From contig NZ_KI629782.1 in the NCBI RefSeq assembly GCF_000503775.1, positions 1,662,045 through 1,726,044 of the forward strand: 64,000 nt of DNA, read 5' to 3'. Under the pieces are notes generated by a model. It was not told where the DNA came from. It made no database searches and was given only the letters and a program-made list of their open reading frames with translations. Of the stretch, positions 43,331 to 52,002 are shown in pieces. Origin of the DNA: Brevibacillus panacihumi W25 (lineage in GTDB: Bacteria > Bacillota > Bacilli > Brevibacillales > Brevibacillaceae). The first letter of the stretch is position 1, and each line of letters begins with the position of its first letter. A program made the translations under genes and the position numbers.

Positions 43331-44125
43331 CTACCCTCCCTGTACGACCAGCCTGTTTCGGGCCTTTTTCCACATAAACAGGATTGGCATCAAAAGTATC
43401 AGCATCCACGCGACCTGAAATCCAATCAGCTCCCAGGCGCGGCCTGTCGTAATCGCTCCCGTGAAGATCAGGCTGGGATAATAGTTCACTGCCTGGAACG
43501 GCAAAAACCCCATTGCAGTCTGCGCCCAGCCCGGGAAGAAGCTAATCGGCAGCACGAGACCGGACAAAAGATCGACCACGACCCGCTTCGCCCGCATCAT
43601 CCCGTCGTTGCGCAGCAAGAAGAACGTGAGCAAGCCCGTCACCAGATTGATCTGCGTATTGATCAGGAAAGCAAACATCAAACTGATCAGATACAGGCCC
43701 CAAGCCTCCCCGCTCGACGGAAAATGAAACGGAATGACTAGGCTGATCAGGAATATACCCGGACCTGCGAAAAAGAGAAAACGGAAAATGCCTTCCCCAA
43801 AAGCCTGTGCTGTTTTGACCGACAGGTAGTTGTAGGGGCGAATCATTTCAATGGCGACCTTCCCGTCCCGCACATCCTGGGCGATCTCCATGTCGATGTT
43901 ATTGAAGTAAAACGCTCGCGACATCCAGGCAATCGCCACATAGGACGTCATCTGCTCGACGGTTAGCCCACCCAACTGCTGCTCGCTGCCGTAGATTGCG
44001 GACCACAGGAAAAAGTACGCCCCGATGTTGATCCCGTAAATAATGATGCCGCTGTAGTAGTTGACCCGATAAGCCAGCATGGTCAAAAACCGCATGCGGA
44101 TCAATTCCATGTACAGCTTACGCAT
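43331..44125 (-). CDS. ABC-2 type exporter permease (DUF990-like), first
   Basis: A 264-residue membrane protein starting MRKLYMELIRMRFLTMLAYRVNYY. It contains the segment VRDGKVAIEMIRPYNYLSVK, which corresponds to the conserved permease loop in its partner. It overlaps the ATPase gene by 8 bases and is followed 5 bases later by the second permease gene, so the three form one operon. Confidence 0.88.
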   Translation of the reverse strand: MRKLYMELIRMRFLTMLAYRVNYYSGIIIYGINIGAYFFLWSAIYGSEQQLGGLTVEQMTSYVAIAWMSRAFYFNNIDMEIAQDVRDGKVAIEMIRPYNYLSVKTAQAFGEGIFRFLFFAGPGIFLISLVIPFHFPSSGEAWGLYLISLMFAFLINTQINLVTGLLTFFLLRNDGMMRAKRVVVDLLSGLVLPISFFPGWAQTAMGFLPFQAVNYYPSLIFTGAITTGRAWELIGFQVAWMLILLMPILFMWKKARNRLVVQGG

Positions 44126-45128
44126 GGCTGACTACCTCTCTGTCCGTCGAATAAATGTTGCGTACGATGTCCTCGGTACTCGCCTCGAGAATTTTCACAT
44201 CGCTTACTTCAAACGTAGACATCACCGTGGACAGGACAAATGGCAGCATTTCTTCGCTGTGCGCCACCTTGACGCGCAGCATGTAGTCATTGACCTGCTC
44301 GATCTCACAGGGCATCTCGCCCAATGCCTGACGAAGCTCTTCGGCACGGGTGCGCTTTTTCATTTGGAAAGAGATCTCTGTCCCGTTGCCCCATCTGTCC
44401 TTCAAATCGCTGAGCAGCCCGTCAAAAATCAGCTTGCCTTTGTCCATGACCAGCACACGCTTGCAAAGTGCTTCGATATCCGTCACGTCATGCGTGGTCA
44501 AGAGAATCGTCGTATTTTCCGTTTCATTGAGATGGAGCAGAAATTCGCGAATCTTCTGCTTCACCAGAACATCCAGTCCGACTGTCGGCTCATCGAGGAA
44601 CAAGAGGCGCGGCTTGTGGATCAGCGACGCCGCGATCTCACATCGCATCCGTTGGCCAAGACTCAGCTTGCGTACAGGCTGGCTGACGAAAGAAGTGATA
44701 TCCAGCTCCTCGATCAATCGCTGCAGCCATTTCTCACCCTCGACTTCATCCACCTTGTAGACGCTTTTCAGCAGGCGAAACGACTCCAGCGGGGACAAGT
44801 CCCACCAAAGCTGCGAACGCTGACCAAAGACGACTCCGATCGACCGGACGTACTCTTCCCGCTGCTTGAAAGGGACATAGCCGTTAATGCGAATATCCCC
44901 GTCACTCGGCGTCAAAATGCCCGTCAGCATCTTGATCGTGGTCGACTTGCCCGCGCCATTCTCCCCGATCAGAGCGAACATCTCACCCTCTTCGACCTGG
45001 AACGAAAGATCATCCACTGCTTTCACCGTCTTGTACTCCCGGCTGAACAAATCACGAAAAGCACCACCAAGACCCGCTCTAGCCTGGTGGATGCGAAATT
45101 CCTTTTGCAAATGGTTAACTTCTATCAT
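44118..45128 (-). CDS. ABC-2 exporter ATPase (DrrA-like)
   Basis: About 336 residues. Walker A GENGAGKSTTIK, signature LSLGQRMRCEIAASL, Walker B LLFLDEPTVGLD and the H-loop LTTHDVTD are all canonical. The C-terminal extension after residue 230 is typical of drug and lipid exporter ATPases. I start at ATG 45128 (AAGGAAGG 6 bases upstream); the longer frame to 45206 has no site. It powers the two permeases encoded next. Confidence 0.9.
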   Translation of the reverse strand: MIEVNHLQKEFRIHQARAGLGGAFRDLFSREYKTVKAVDDLSFQVEEGEMFALIGENGAGKSTTIKMLTGILTPSDGDIRINGYVPFKQREEYVRSIGVVFGQRSQLWWDLSPLESFRLLKSVYKVDEVEGEKWLQRLIEELDITSFVSQPVRKLSLGQRMRCEIAASLIHKPRLLFLDEPTVGLDVLVKQKIREFLLHLNETENTTILLTTHDVTDIEALCKRVLVMDKGKLIFDGLLSDLKDRWGNGTEISFQMKKRTRAEELRQALGEMPCEIEQVNDYMLRVKVAHSEEMLPFVLSTVMSTFEVSDVKILEASTEDIVRNIYSTDREVVSHA

Positions 45129-45244
45129 CAAATACCTTCCTTTTTTCGTCATCGTTGGATTCCAACTGTAAGTGTATACGAGGCTCACCATTTGTGCAAA
45201 ACTCAATGTGCTGGAAACTGTATCAGCTTTCTATGCGCCCGCTT

Positions 45245-45628
45245 TTAGCGGGATTTCGGCTTCTTGTCCAATATCGAGCGCAGTTCCTTAATATCGTCCT
45301 CGGACAATGATTCCTCCTGAATGAATTGGACCAGCATCGTCTTCAAGGCTCCGCCGTAAATCCGCTTCAAAAAGGACTCTGTTTCGGCGCGTCGGCACTC
45401 CTCCCGCGAATACAGCGGATAAAACGTATACACCCGCTGATTTTGATGAACACCGACTGCTTTTTTCTGGACCAAACGATCCAGCAGAGTGCGAATGGTT
45501 TTGGGCTTCCATTCCGTTTGCTCCTGCAGGGCGGCAATCACCTCGTTGGCGGTAATCGGAGATGTTTCCCACAGAACATTCATGACTTCCCATTCTGCTT
45601 CCGAGATATTTGGCATCATCATCGACAT
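45245..45628 (-). CDS. blaI: BlaI/MecI family repressor
   Basis: A 127-residue winged-helix repressor (ISEAEWEVMNVLWETSPITANEVI, WKPKTIRTLLDRLVQKKAV) with a C-terminal dimer helix region. BlaI binds TACA-type dyads at bla and blaR promoters and is cleaved when BlaR1 is acylated by beta-lactam. ATG 45628 follows AAGGAGG. It lies 34 bases after blaR1. Matching dyads are found at 47504-47517 and 53027-53040. Confidence 0.93.
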   Translation of the reverse strand: MSMMMPNISEAEWEVMNVLWETSPITANEVIAALQEQTEWKPKTIRTLLDRLVQKKAVGVHQNQRVYTFYPLYSREECRRAETESFLKRIYGGALKTMLVQFIQEESLSEDDIKELRSILDKKPKSR

Positions 45629-45662
45629 TTTATCCTCCTTCCGAAATGACGTGGATACATCC

Positions 45663-47429
45663 TTAATAGATTCCTTTCTCCTTCAAGATAGCCAGCGTGA
45701 TTTTGGCAGCCGTACTGCCATTGCTGTTATCTCCCTCTTGAATATTGGTTGCAAAGAAATACGTGTTTTCCTTGTGTTCGACATATCCGATGAACCAGCC
45801 GTTTTGATTTTCGTTGTTCACTGTGCCAGTACCTGTCTTCCCGAAAAGCAGGTTGCCATTGTTCTCGCCTACTTGAATCGCATCTTTGACTGCTTGAACA
45901 TGAGTTTCTTCAAATCCCCATTCATTTGTATACATGGCTTTTAACAATTGGACTTGTTCTACGGGAGAGATTTTCAAGGATGATTCCAGCCAATAAGGGG
46001 TTGTTCCAGCCGTCAGCTTGGCGTTCCCGTACCCGATCTGCTTCAGATAGGCTTGCCGTTGGTCAGGAGGGATTCTGCGATCAAGCTCCTGAAAGTACCA
46101 ATTCACTGAACTTTTCATTGCCGTTTTCAAATTCTGATCCATATTCCAGGATTCATACGGGTAGCGAATTCCATCCCATTTGATCGTGGAATGGTTCAGG
46201 TCAATCGCATTCGCATTCAACGCGAACAATGATAAAAAGATCTTGAACGTAGAGTCTGGCGAAACCCTTTGGATGCTTTTTTCTTTATTATAGATCTGAT
46301 ATTGATCTGCCTTCATGTCGTAGAGGACAAAGCTTCCTTCATATCCCGCAAAATAATCACTGAAATCCTCGTACAGGGCCCTTTCAGCTTGAAAATGATA
46401 GCGCTGATTGTCATCAGCCAGCACGGATACGAGTGGCAGCTGACAAACAACAAGCATGCCCACAAGCATCATAATAACCATTTGATTCCATTTGGACATC
46501 CGGGCATCTGTTGGAAAGGAGGCAATTTTTTCAATTCGTTTTTTGATGTGAGCCTTGGAACCATTGAGTTGGCTGGAAAACCGGAAGTTCCTTATTCGCA
46601 TCTCCCTTTCAACAAAATGAATAATGGTATTCCCGTACTCCGTCTGGCTCTGCTCATCCAGACATTGCAGAACCGCATGGTCGCAGGCTATCTCCCGATC
46701 AAGCCGCATTTCTCGAACGGCGATCCAGATCAGGGGATTAAACCAGTACAATACCTGGAAAAACGCCATCAGATAGTTGGTCCAATTGTCTTTATTTTTG
46801 AAGTGATACAGCTCGTGCAGGAAGATAAATTGGATTTCCTTCAGTGACAGCCATGCGTCAAGCCGCGGCGGAAGCACGACGCAAGGCTTAAACAGGCCGC
46901 ACATCATGGGGGTAGCAATCCGCGGGGACTCCCCTACGTGAATCTTTCTCGATATATGCAATTTTTGTTTACACTGTTCAAATAATTGGAGAACCTCTTG
47001 ATTTTTCAGCTTTCGCATATTGTTTTGCAAGCGTTTTGTCCGATACCAAGCCATGATCATGAAAATCGTCAGCACGGCCATCCCGGCAATCCAAATACTG
47101 CCGACGATCGTATCCAGATAGGGCGGCGTAGAGTCTTGAATGGAAATAGTCAGGTCCTGCAGCCAATTGTTATTTTCACTCATGCGTGATCGGGTTTCCA
47201 TAGACGAATTGACATTTTCCACGAGCTGGTTGCTGGACAAATGGTAGGGGATATCGAAATCAACTAACTGGCGGGGTATGAAAGGAAGCAAAAGTGATAT
47301 TGGTAAAAATAACCATATGTGATACTGCCATTTTGCCGAAAGCTGTTTGCGAAACACCTTTTTGATCAGCATGATCACGGCTATCGTGAGAGAAGACACC
47401 AGCATGCTTATAAGAAATTGATGAAACAT
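45663..47429 (-). CDS. blaR1: BlaR1 beta-lactam sensor/signal transducer (M56 peptidase)
   Basis: 588 residues from ATG 47429 (GGGGG site). An N-terminal membrane domain with about four helices holds the gluzincin motif HELYHFKNKD (about 205-214). The C-terminal extracellular penicillin-binding sensor has STFK (Ser about 393), SVN and KTGT. Acylation of the sensor Ser by a beta-lactam activates the zinc protease and leads to loss of BlaI. Downstream targets are probably the bla-PBP operon at 49972-52935 and this operon itself. Confidence 0.94.
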   Translation of the reverse strand: MFHQFLISMLVSSLTIAVIMLIKKVFRKQLSAKWQYHIWLFLPISLLLPFIPRQLVDFDIPYHLSSNQLVENVNSSMETRSRMSENNNWLQDLTISIQDSTPPYLDTIVGSIWIAGMAVLTIFMIMAWYRTKRLQNNMRKLKNQEVLQLFEQCKQKLHISRKIHVGESPRIATPMMCGLFKPCVVLPPRLDAWLSLKEIQFIFLHELYHFKNKDNWTNYLMAFFQVLYWFNPLIWIAVREMRLDREIACDHAVLQCLDEQSQTEYGNTIIHFVEREMRIRNFRFSSQLNGSKAHIKKRIEKIASFPTDARMSKWNQMVIMMLVGMLVVCQLPLVSVLADDNQRYHFQAERALYEDFSDYFAGYEGSFVLYDMKADQYQIYNKEKSIQRVSPDSTFKIFLSLFALNANAIDLNHSTIKWDGIRYPYESWNMDQNLKTAMKSSVNWYFQELDRRIPPDQRQAYLKQIGYGNAKLTAGTTPYWLESSLKISPVEQVQLLKAMYTNEWGFEETHVQAVKDAIQVGENNGNLLFGKTGTGTVNNENQNGWFIGYVEHKENTYFFATNIQEGDNSNGSTAAKITLAILKEKGIY

Positions 47430-47503
47430 GTTATTCTTCCCCCTTCGCTCAAGCTTAGCCAAAAACACAAAGGCAGTACCTTCGTTGATTGATATCTATA
47501 TGA

Positions 47504-47551
47504 ATTACAATTGTAATAACCTATTATAGCGACTGCATTGCCGTTTAGCAA
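47504..47551 (-). promoter_or_regulatory. blaR1-blaI promoter with BlaI-type operator
   Basis: On the minus strand TTGCTA (plus 47546-47551) and TATAAT (plus 47523-47528) are 17 bases apart. A perfect 14-base palindrome ATTACAATTGTAAT (47504-47517) lies just downstream at the expected transcript start. The TACA..TGTA core is that of BlaI/MecI operators. Confidence 0.8.
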
Positions 47552-47751
47552 CGCAATGGCACACCTGCTAAAGAAAGGAAGTCTACCTGCATCCGGACAT
47601 GCGATCGAATCCTTTAGGGTTAAAATGATGGGCGGCCCCGGCGGGCCATCGCCGTGGCTCAGAACGACCACGAGGCGCGAGGCTCACCGTACCCGTAGGG
47701 CGACACGGCGTAGCCTTAGGGAGTATGACGCAGCCATATACATTCCTTCTT

Positions 47752-47790
47752 GGCTTCTCCCTCATGCGTTAGGGGCCTGAGGGAGAAGCC
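47752..47790 (+). repeat. 12-bp perfect inverted repeat at the head of repeat family 2 copy 1
   Basis: GGCTTCTCCCTC (47752-47763) and GAGGGAGAAGCC (47779-47790) with a 15-base loop. The stretch 47552-47751 before it is GC-rich non-coding DNA in which I see no gene. Confidence 0.7.
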
Positions 47791-47985
47791 CACAGGAACC
47801 TAAAGGGCTTTGTCAGGCGTCTTGCGGCCGGCTAGGGCCTCTGGTTATCGCGTGATTCCTCGACCCCCGGCAGCGGCCATCGGCTGCCGTAACGTCGATA
47901 AAAAAAAGCCCCCCGAATAATGCTATCAGAGAGCTTGTATTTTGCAGCATGTATCCTTTTTGGAACTAAACTTCATTGTCCACTG
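47766..47985 (+). repeat. Repeat family 2, copy 1
   Basis: About 220 bases sharing a series of blocks with 49255-49467 in the same order and orientation: GCGTTAGGGGCC, AGGGCTTTGTC, CTCTGGTTATCG, GACCCCCGGC, GGCCATCGG and AAAAAAAGCCC. A hairpin CGGCAGC with GCTGCCG lies in the middle. Identity unknown. No protein-like frame is common to both copies. Confidence 0.75.
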
Positions 47986-48056
47986 AATTCGGCAGATCGA
48001 GTTGATCGCCTGGTCTGCTGATTATTGGCCTCCACGGGACCCACGATATGCTTTGT

Positions 48057-48356
48057 TTACTTAGCGAATTTGAATATTAAGATCAGTATTGCTGTTATTA
48101 AATTTGGCAATCCGACTATGGCTAAATTTATTGCCCATTTTCTTCTGGTTCGTCTATCGTCTTTTGTTTCTAAATTATCGTAGGATCTTATTCTATCTCC
48201 ATCATTCATTGCGCCAACAAAAATTGCAGAGAGAAGGAGACAAATCACACCGAAGCTCCCTGAGAGTTTAACTATAAGTGATAAATCATTAGCAATCAGA
48301 GACCATATCGTGGAAATAATCAGTAATCCCAAACCGATTATTAAAGAACCTTTCAT
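48057..48356 (-). CDS. DUF5316-like small membrane protein
   Basis: 99 residues with three hydrophobic helices and a central hydrophilic loop GDRIRSYDNLETKDDRRTRRKW, a pattern I associate with DUF5316 proteins of Bacillales. ATG 48356 follows AGGAGG at 6 bases. It lies between the two copies of repeat family 2, downstream of a secreted-protein gene on the same strand. Function unknown. Confidence 0.7.
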   Translation of the reverse strand: MKGSLIIGLGLLIISTIWSLIANDLSLIVKLSGSFGVICLLLSAIFVGAMNDGDRIRSYDNLETKDDRRTRRKWAINLAIVGLPNLITAILILIFKFAK

Positions 48357-48378
48357 AATATTCCTCCTGAAATTAAGT

Positions 48379-48403
48379 CATGGCAGATTAAATATCTGCC
48401 ATG
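48379..48403. terminator. Hairpin after the secreted-protein gene
   Basis: CATGGCAGAT and ATCTGCCATG form a perfect 10-bp stem with a 5-base loop, between two minus-strand genes. U residues are few on the minus strand. Confidence 0.5.
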
Positions 48404-48410
48404 ATTTGTT

Positions 48411-49127
48411 TTACATGTTATTTACGAACTCGAAGTTCCAACTGCTGCCGCCTTTACTCAGCTTGACTGTCATCGTTACTCCCACGGCTCCGTTATCGGT
48501 AGTTGAAGGGTACCATGAAGAAGGGGCTGTATAGTTAAATGTATCGGAGGTAGGCTTTTTGGTTTCATTCTGGCCAAATGTGTTGCCGAAATAACTCCAC
48601 CCTGCCGCACCATATTCTACTACGCGATTTGTTAAGCTATATGTGGAATCGTCTTTTTTCCAGTTCCCATTCACGCTTATAAGCTTGTAATGCAAAGCCC
48701 CCCGTGGGTCTTTTACTTTGTCTAAATAAATTGTGGAAGTAGCTTTCACCCCCAAGGTCGAGTCCCAATCAGAGTCAGTCTTAGAGGTATCAGCAAGGAC
48801 AACAAGCTTTGTAACAGCAACGGTTTCTATTTGTTCTCCCTTATCATTTTTCGCAATTTGCAAAGTTTGCGAAGTTACAAACTCTTCAACAGCGAGTTGC
48901 TCTCCTGTTTTTGGGTCAACTAATGTATGTTTGCTTTTCGCTTTTGAGTTCTTTTTAGCCAGTTCGTATAGTGTATTCAGATCAGTTACTTCTTGATTCT
49001 TCTGAACAATATTATATCCTTCTAGGTTACGTTCCTGGATGTTATTTGTTTTTGCAAACGAACTACCTGCAGAAAAGGCTGCTACCAAGGACAGGATTGA
49101 CAAGATAGAAAGTACTTTTCTTTTCAT
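48411..49127 (-). CDS. Secreted protein of unknown function
   Basis: 238 residues from ATG 49127, with AGGAGG 7 bases upstream. A clear signal peptide (KRKVLSILSILSLVAAFSAGSSFA) is followed by a charged region and a C-terminal part rich in Ser, Thr, Asn, Trp and Tyr (EYGAAGWSYFGNTFG, GVTMTVKLSKGGSSWNFEF). That part looks like an extracellular beta-sandwich. I do not recognise the family. It lies with the DUF5316-like gene between two repeat copies, in a region less GC-rich than its neighbours, which hints at horizontal origin. Confidence 0.75.
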   Translation of the reverse strand: MKRKVLSILSILSLVAAFSAGSSFAKTNNIQERNLEGYNIVQKNQEVTDLNTLYELAKKNSKAKSKHTLVDPKTGEQLAVEEFVTSQTLQIAKNDKGEQIETVAVTKLVVLADTSKTDSDWDSTLGVKATSTIYLDKVKDPRGALHYKLISVNGNWKKDDSTYSLTNRVVEYGAAGWSYFGNTFGQNETKKPTSDTFNYTAPSSWYPSTTDNGAVGVTMTVKLSKGGSSWNFEFVNNM

Positions 49128-49254
49128 GTACATACCTCCTTTTTTTTCCAGTATATCATTTTATTTTCAGATAGATATTGTTTTTCTTACTTTTGCTACT
49201 AGAGTCCTATATGAAAAATTATATTGAACATCGCTGCAAACAGAGCGAAACGTT

Positions 49255-49467
49255 GCGTTAGGGGCCGGAGGGATTCAGAAGCGCACGGGAACCTCGAGGG
49301 CTTTGTCGGGCGCTTGCGTCTCTGGTTATCGGGCGATGCCCCTGACCCCCGGCGGTGGCCATCGGTTACCGCAACGCCCACGCAAAAAAAGCCCTCCTGG
49401 ATGCACGATCGGAGAGCTTTTCAATCTACACGCTTTCCAATTTTCGGGACCCAAACTTCCTCTGTTG
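49255..49467 (+). repeat. Repeat family 2, copy 2
   Basis: See copy 1 at 47766. This copy ends with AAAGCCCTCC and GGAGAGCTTTT, a possible terminator hairpin. The AT-rich stretch 49128-49254 before it shows nothing recognisable. Confidence 0.75.
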
Positions 49468-49507
49468 TTAAGGGAAAATAAACCATTAGACTGTTGTTGT
49501 ACAAAGG

Positions 49508-49540
49508 AAAAAAGGAACCTTGAAATATAGGCTCCTTTTT
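49508..49540. terminator. Terminator hairpin next to the decayed gene
   Basis: AAAAAAGGAACC pairs with GGCTCCTTTTT with one mismatch and has T or A runs on both sides. Confidence 0.65.
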
Positions 49541-49544
49541 GTGA

Positions 49545-49960
49545 TTAAGCATCAAGTTCGTCAATATCAAATTTACGACTTTCACTAGGCGAATATGAAG
49601 AGTCCATTTGATTGATAAGGTCAACGAATTGCCCATTCGCTTTCATATAAGTTTAGAATTTAAATCGCTTTCCATCGCTTCCAGTTCATTTTCTACGGTG
49701 TAATAGCCCGTAAATTCATCACTTTTTTGGGGATCGTTTTGGAAGTACCGATAGCAAAATCAGGGCACAGCGCGGCTCCCCCCACCTCCGTAACCCCTGT
49801 TTTATGAGATTGGCTATTTTTTCTGTGGCCAAATTAGCCGCATCGTCCTCATTTTTTGAATCCTCGGACGCGTGACTAGCCTTCAAATCTTCAAGCAATT
49901 GCACGACAACTCCAACAGTCGGGTGTACCAGGAAGAACTCCCTTTCCTTCTCGCCATGAT
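49545..49960 (-). pseudogene. Decayed gene with frame breaks
   Basis: On the minus strand three consecutive frames look protein-like but are split. The first reads DHGEKEREFFLVHPTVGVVV into QLLEDLKASHASEDSKNEDD and stops at 49719. A second contains DEFTGYYTVENELEAMESDL and stops at 49645. A third (49545-49646, 33 residues) starts MKANGQFVDLINQMDSSY and ends IDELDA just before a terminator. I read this as one former gene broken by frameshifts; I do not recognise the product. The last 33-codon frame overlaps the previous stop as ATGA and could be translated. Confidence 0.4.
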
Positions 49961-49971
49961 CTGAATTGATT

Positions 49972-51981
49972 CTATTTCCTGTAATACTCTTCCAATACGG
50001 GTCTGGCTTTTTTCACTACGTAACCGCTGCCCCCGCGTCCTTCTACACCTTCCACCATCATGGCAAGCAAGAGCTTTGACTCCGCGGTATCGAAAGTGAC
50101 CAACCAGCCATTTTCTTGCCCCTTCTGCTCTTTTTTGTTTTTTAGTTCTGCTGTCCCTGTCTTGCCTGCTAGTTCGATGCCTTTTATTTTTGCTCCGTAA
50201 CCAGTACCACCCGGATGGTTTACGACATCTGCCAGCATGCTTTGGATGAGCTTGGCAGTGTCTGCTGAAATGACGCTGATTCCAGAAGACCCGACAGCGT
50301 CCCCCTCTTGATAGTCCAATACGGGAGGGATCAGAACCCCATCATTGAGGAATGGGGTGTATGCCAGAGCAAGATGCAGGGGGGTCATGACGACCTCGCC
50401 TTGTCCATATCCGGAGTCAGCCAGCTGGATCTCATTCTTGATGCCGTGATTGCTCAAGCTTGCTTTGGGAAAAGGGTATGTCATATTCGGATTCACGTTG
50501 CTGAGAAACTTTCCCGTTTCTTTCAAAAAAGCATCGGCGCCGATTTCCAGCGCTTCCTGGGCGAAGTAGATATTGTCCGAATAGAGAAGGGCTTCCCTCA
50601 GATTGACCTTGGGACTGTCCTTCACGCGTGTTACATAATAGCTCCCCCAGCTGCTGTCTTTGCTCCATCGCAAGCCTTTGATTTCCCGGGCTTTTTCAAC
50701 ATAGCTGACACCCAGCTCCAGACCGGCTGCTGCTGTAATCGGTTTAAAAGTAGAGCCGGGAGAGTACAGCTTGGTGAACCGATTCAGAAAAGGCTTATCG
50801 GGATTCAAATTCCATGCATCCCACTGTTCGTCAGACATTCCCGTGATGAATGCATTCGGATCGTATGCCGGACTGCTCACCAACGCCAAAATTTCCCCTG
50901 TCTTCGGATGAAGCGCAACTGCTGTGCCGGCATCTTCACGGATCGCTTCGTATAACGATATTTGCAAATCCGCGTCTATAGTCAAGCGAACGTCACGCCC
51001 GTTGACCGCTGCGGTTTCGGCCAACACTTCCCTTGTCTTGCCCGTCGCATCAACGATCGAGATCCGTTTGCCGTCCCGCCCCCGGAGTATATCCTCATAT
51101 ACCTGTTCCGATCCCGCTCTGCCGATCAAGTCGCCTGGTCCGTACAGGTGGTCCGATCTGCCCGCTATTTCCTCCGCAGTTGCTTCCCGGATGTACCCGC
51201 TAAGATGGGCTGCTGCCTCACCCAAAGGATAGACACGGGCTTTTTCCTGCTTTCTCAGGACACCCGGCAAATCGCTATAGTCGATGCTCGCTTGATTTTT
51301 ACTCAAGTAAGCAATGGGAACGAAAAGATCATCTTTGACCCAGGAAGCCTGCAATTTTCGGTTTATCGCTTCCTGGGTAATCCCCAGCCGCTCGGCAAGA
51401 GCTGCTTTTGTTTTCTCAGCATCCTCCCCGAGCTTGCCTGGGACTATTCCGATCATTTCCACGAAGCCGTTAATCGCAATTCCCTGACCATTGCGGTCTT
51501 TGATCTCACCGCGGGACGCTTGCAAGGTTTGCACCCTTACCGTGTCGCCATCTTGCATGCCGGGAAAGATATAGGATGGAGTCAGATGTACTCTCCACTC
51601 CCCGCCTTCATCCTTTTCCAGCTGAATCTTTCCTTTTGCCTGAATCATTCCGGCAATCGTATCCATCTTGATCTCGTATGGGTAGAGCCTGGTGCTATCC
51701 GTCTTTTTGTCGTCGCTTTCCTCCGGTACGGATAAAGGAGTAATCACGATATTGCGGGCCTCTATTCCTTCATAAATTTTGCGAAAACGATTCACAAAAT
51801 CCTCTTTAGTCACTTCCTTTGCGGTGGAAACCAGCAGCATATCGTACATTTCTTCGTACTGTGCCTTGCGCCAGGCATCCAGATAGCGATTCATAGTGTC
51901 TTCAGGATTACTTGACTGTCCCATACATCCTGTCAAAAGTGAGAGTAGCATGCATAGTCCGAACCAAACTGTTTTTTGCAT
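49972..51981 (-). CDS. pbpC: MecA-like class B penicillin-binding protein (NTF2-like domain plus transpeptidase)
   Basis: 669 residues. The lipobox LLTGC puts the lipid Cys at 19. An N-terminal NTF2-like MecA_N domain (about 27-140) precedes a dimerisation domain and a transpeptidase with STFK (Ser 410), SDN (468-470) and KTGT (607-610). The lengths and domain order match PBP2a (MecA) of staphylococci and PBP3 (PbpC) of Bacillus, which have low beta-lactam affinity. It lies 21 bases after bla in the same operon, so it is probably induced through BlaR1/BlaI. Resistance is inferred, not shown. Confidence 0.92.
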   Translation of the reverse strand: MQKTVWFGLCMLLSLLTGCMGQSSNPEDTMNRYLDAWRKAQYEEMYDMLLVSTAKEVTKEDFVNRFRKIYEGIEARNIVITPLSVPEESDDKKTDSTRLYPYEIKMDTIAGMIQAKGKIQLEKDEGGEWRVHLTPSYIFPGMQDGDTVRVQTLQASRGEIKDRNGQGIAINGFVEMIGIVPGKLGEDAEKTKAALAERLGITQEAINRKLQASWVKDDLFVPIAYLSKNQASIDYSDLPGVLRKQEKARVYPLGEAAAHLSGYIREATAEEIAGRSDHLYGPGDLIGRAGSEQVYEDILRGRDGKRISIVDATGKTREVLAETAAVNGRDVRLTIDADLQISLYEAIREDAGTAVALHPKTGEILALVSSPAYDPNAFITGMSDEQWDAWNLNPDKPFLNRFTKLYSPGSTFKPITAAAGLELGVSYVEKAREIKGLRWSKDSSWGSYYVTRVKDSPKVNLREALLYSDNIYFAQEALEIGADAFLKETGKFLSNVNPNMTYPFPKASLSNHGIKNEIQLADSGYGQGEVVMTPLHLALAYTPFLNDGVLIPPVLDYQEGDAVGSSGISVISADTAKLIQSMLADVVNHPGGTGYGAKIKGIELAGKTGTAELKNKKEQKGQENGWLVTFDTAESKLLLAMMVEGVEGRGGSGYVVKKARPVLEEYYRK

Positions 51982-52002
51982 CTATTCCTCTCCTAATGCC
52001 GA

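Noticed and set aside
47552..47760. GC-rich stretch suspected to be an rRNA or group II intron remnant
   Set aside because: No recognisable rRNA block or domain V hairpin was found; only an inverted repeat and repeat family 2.
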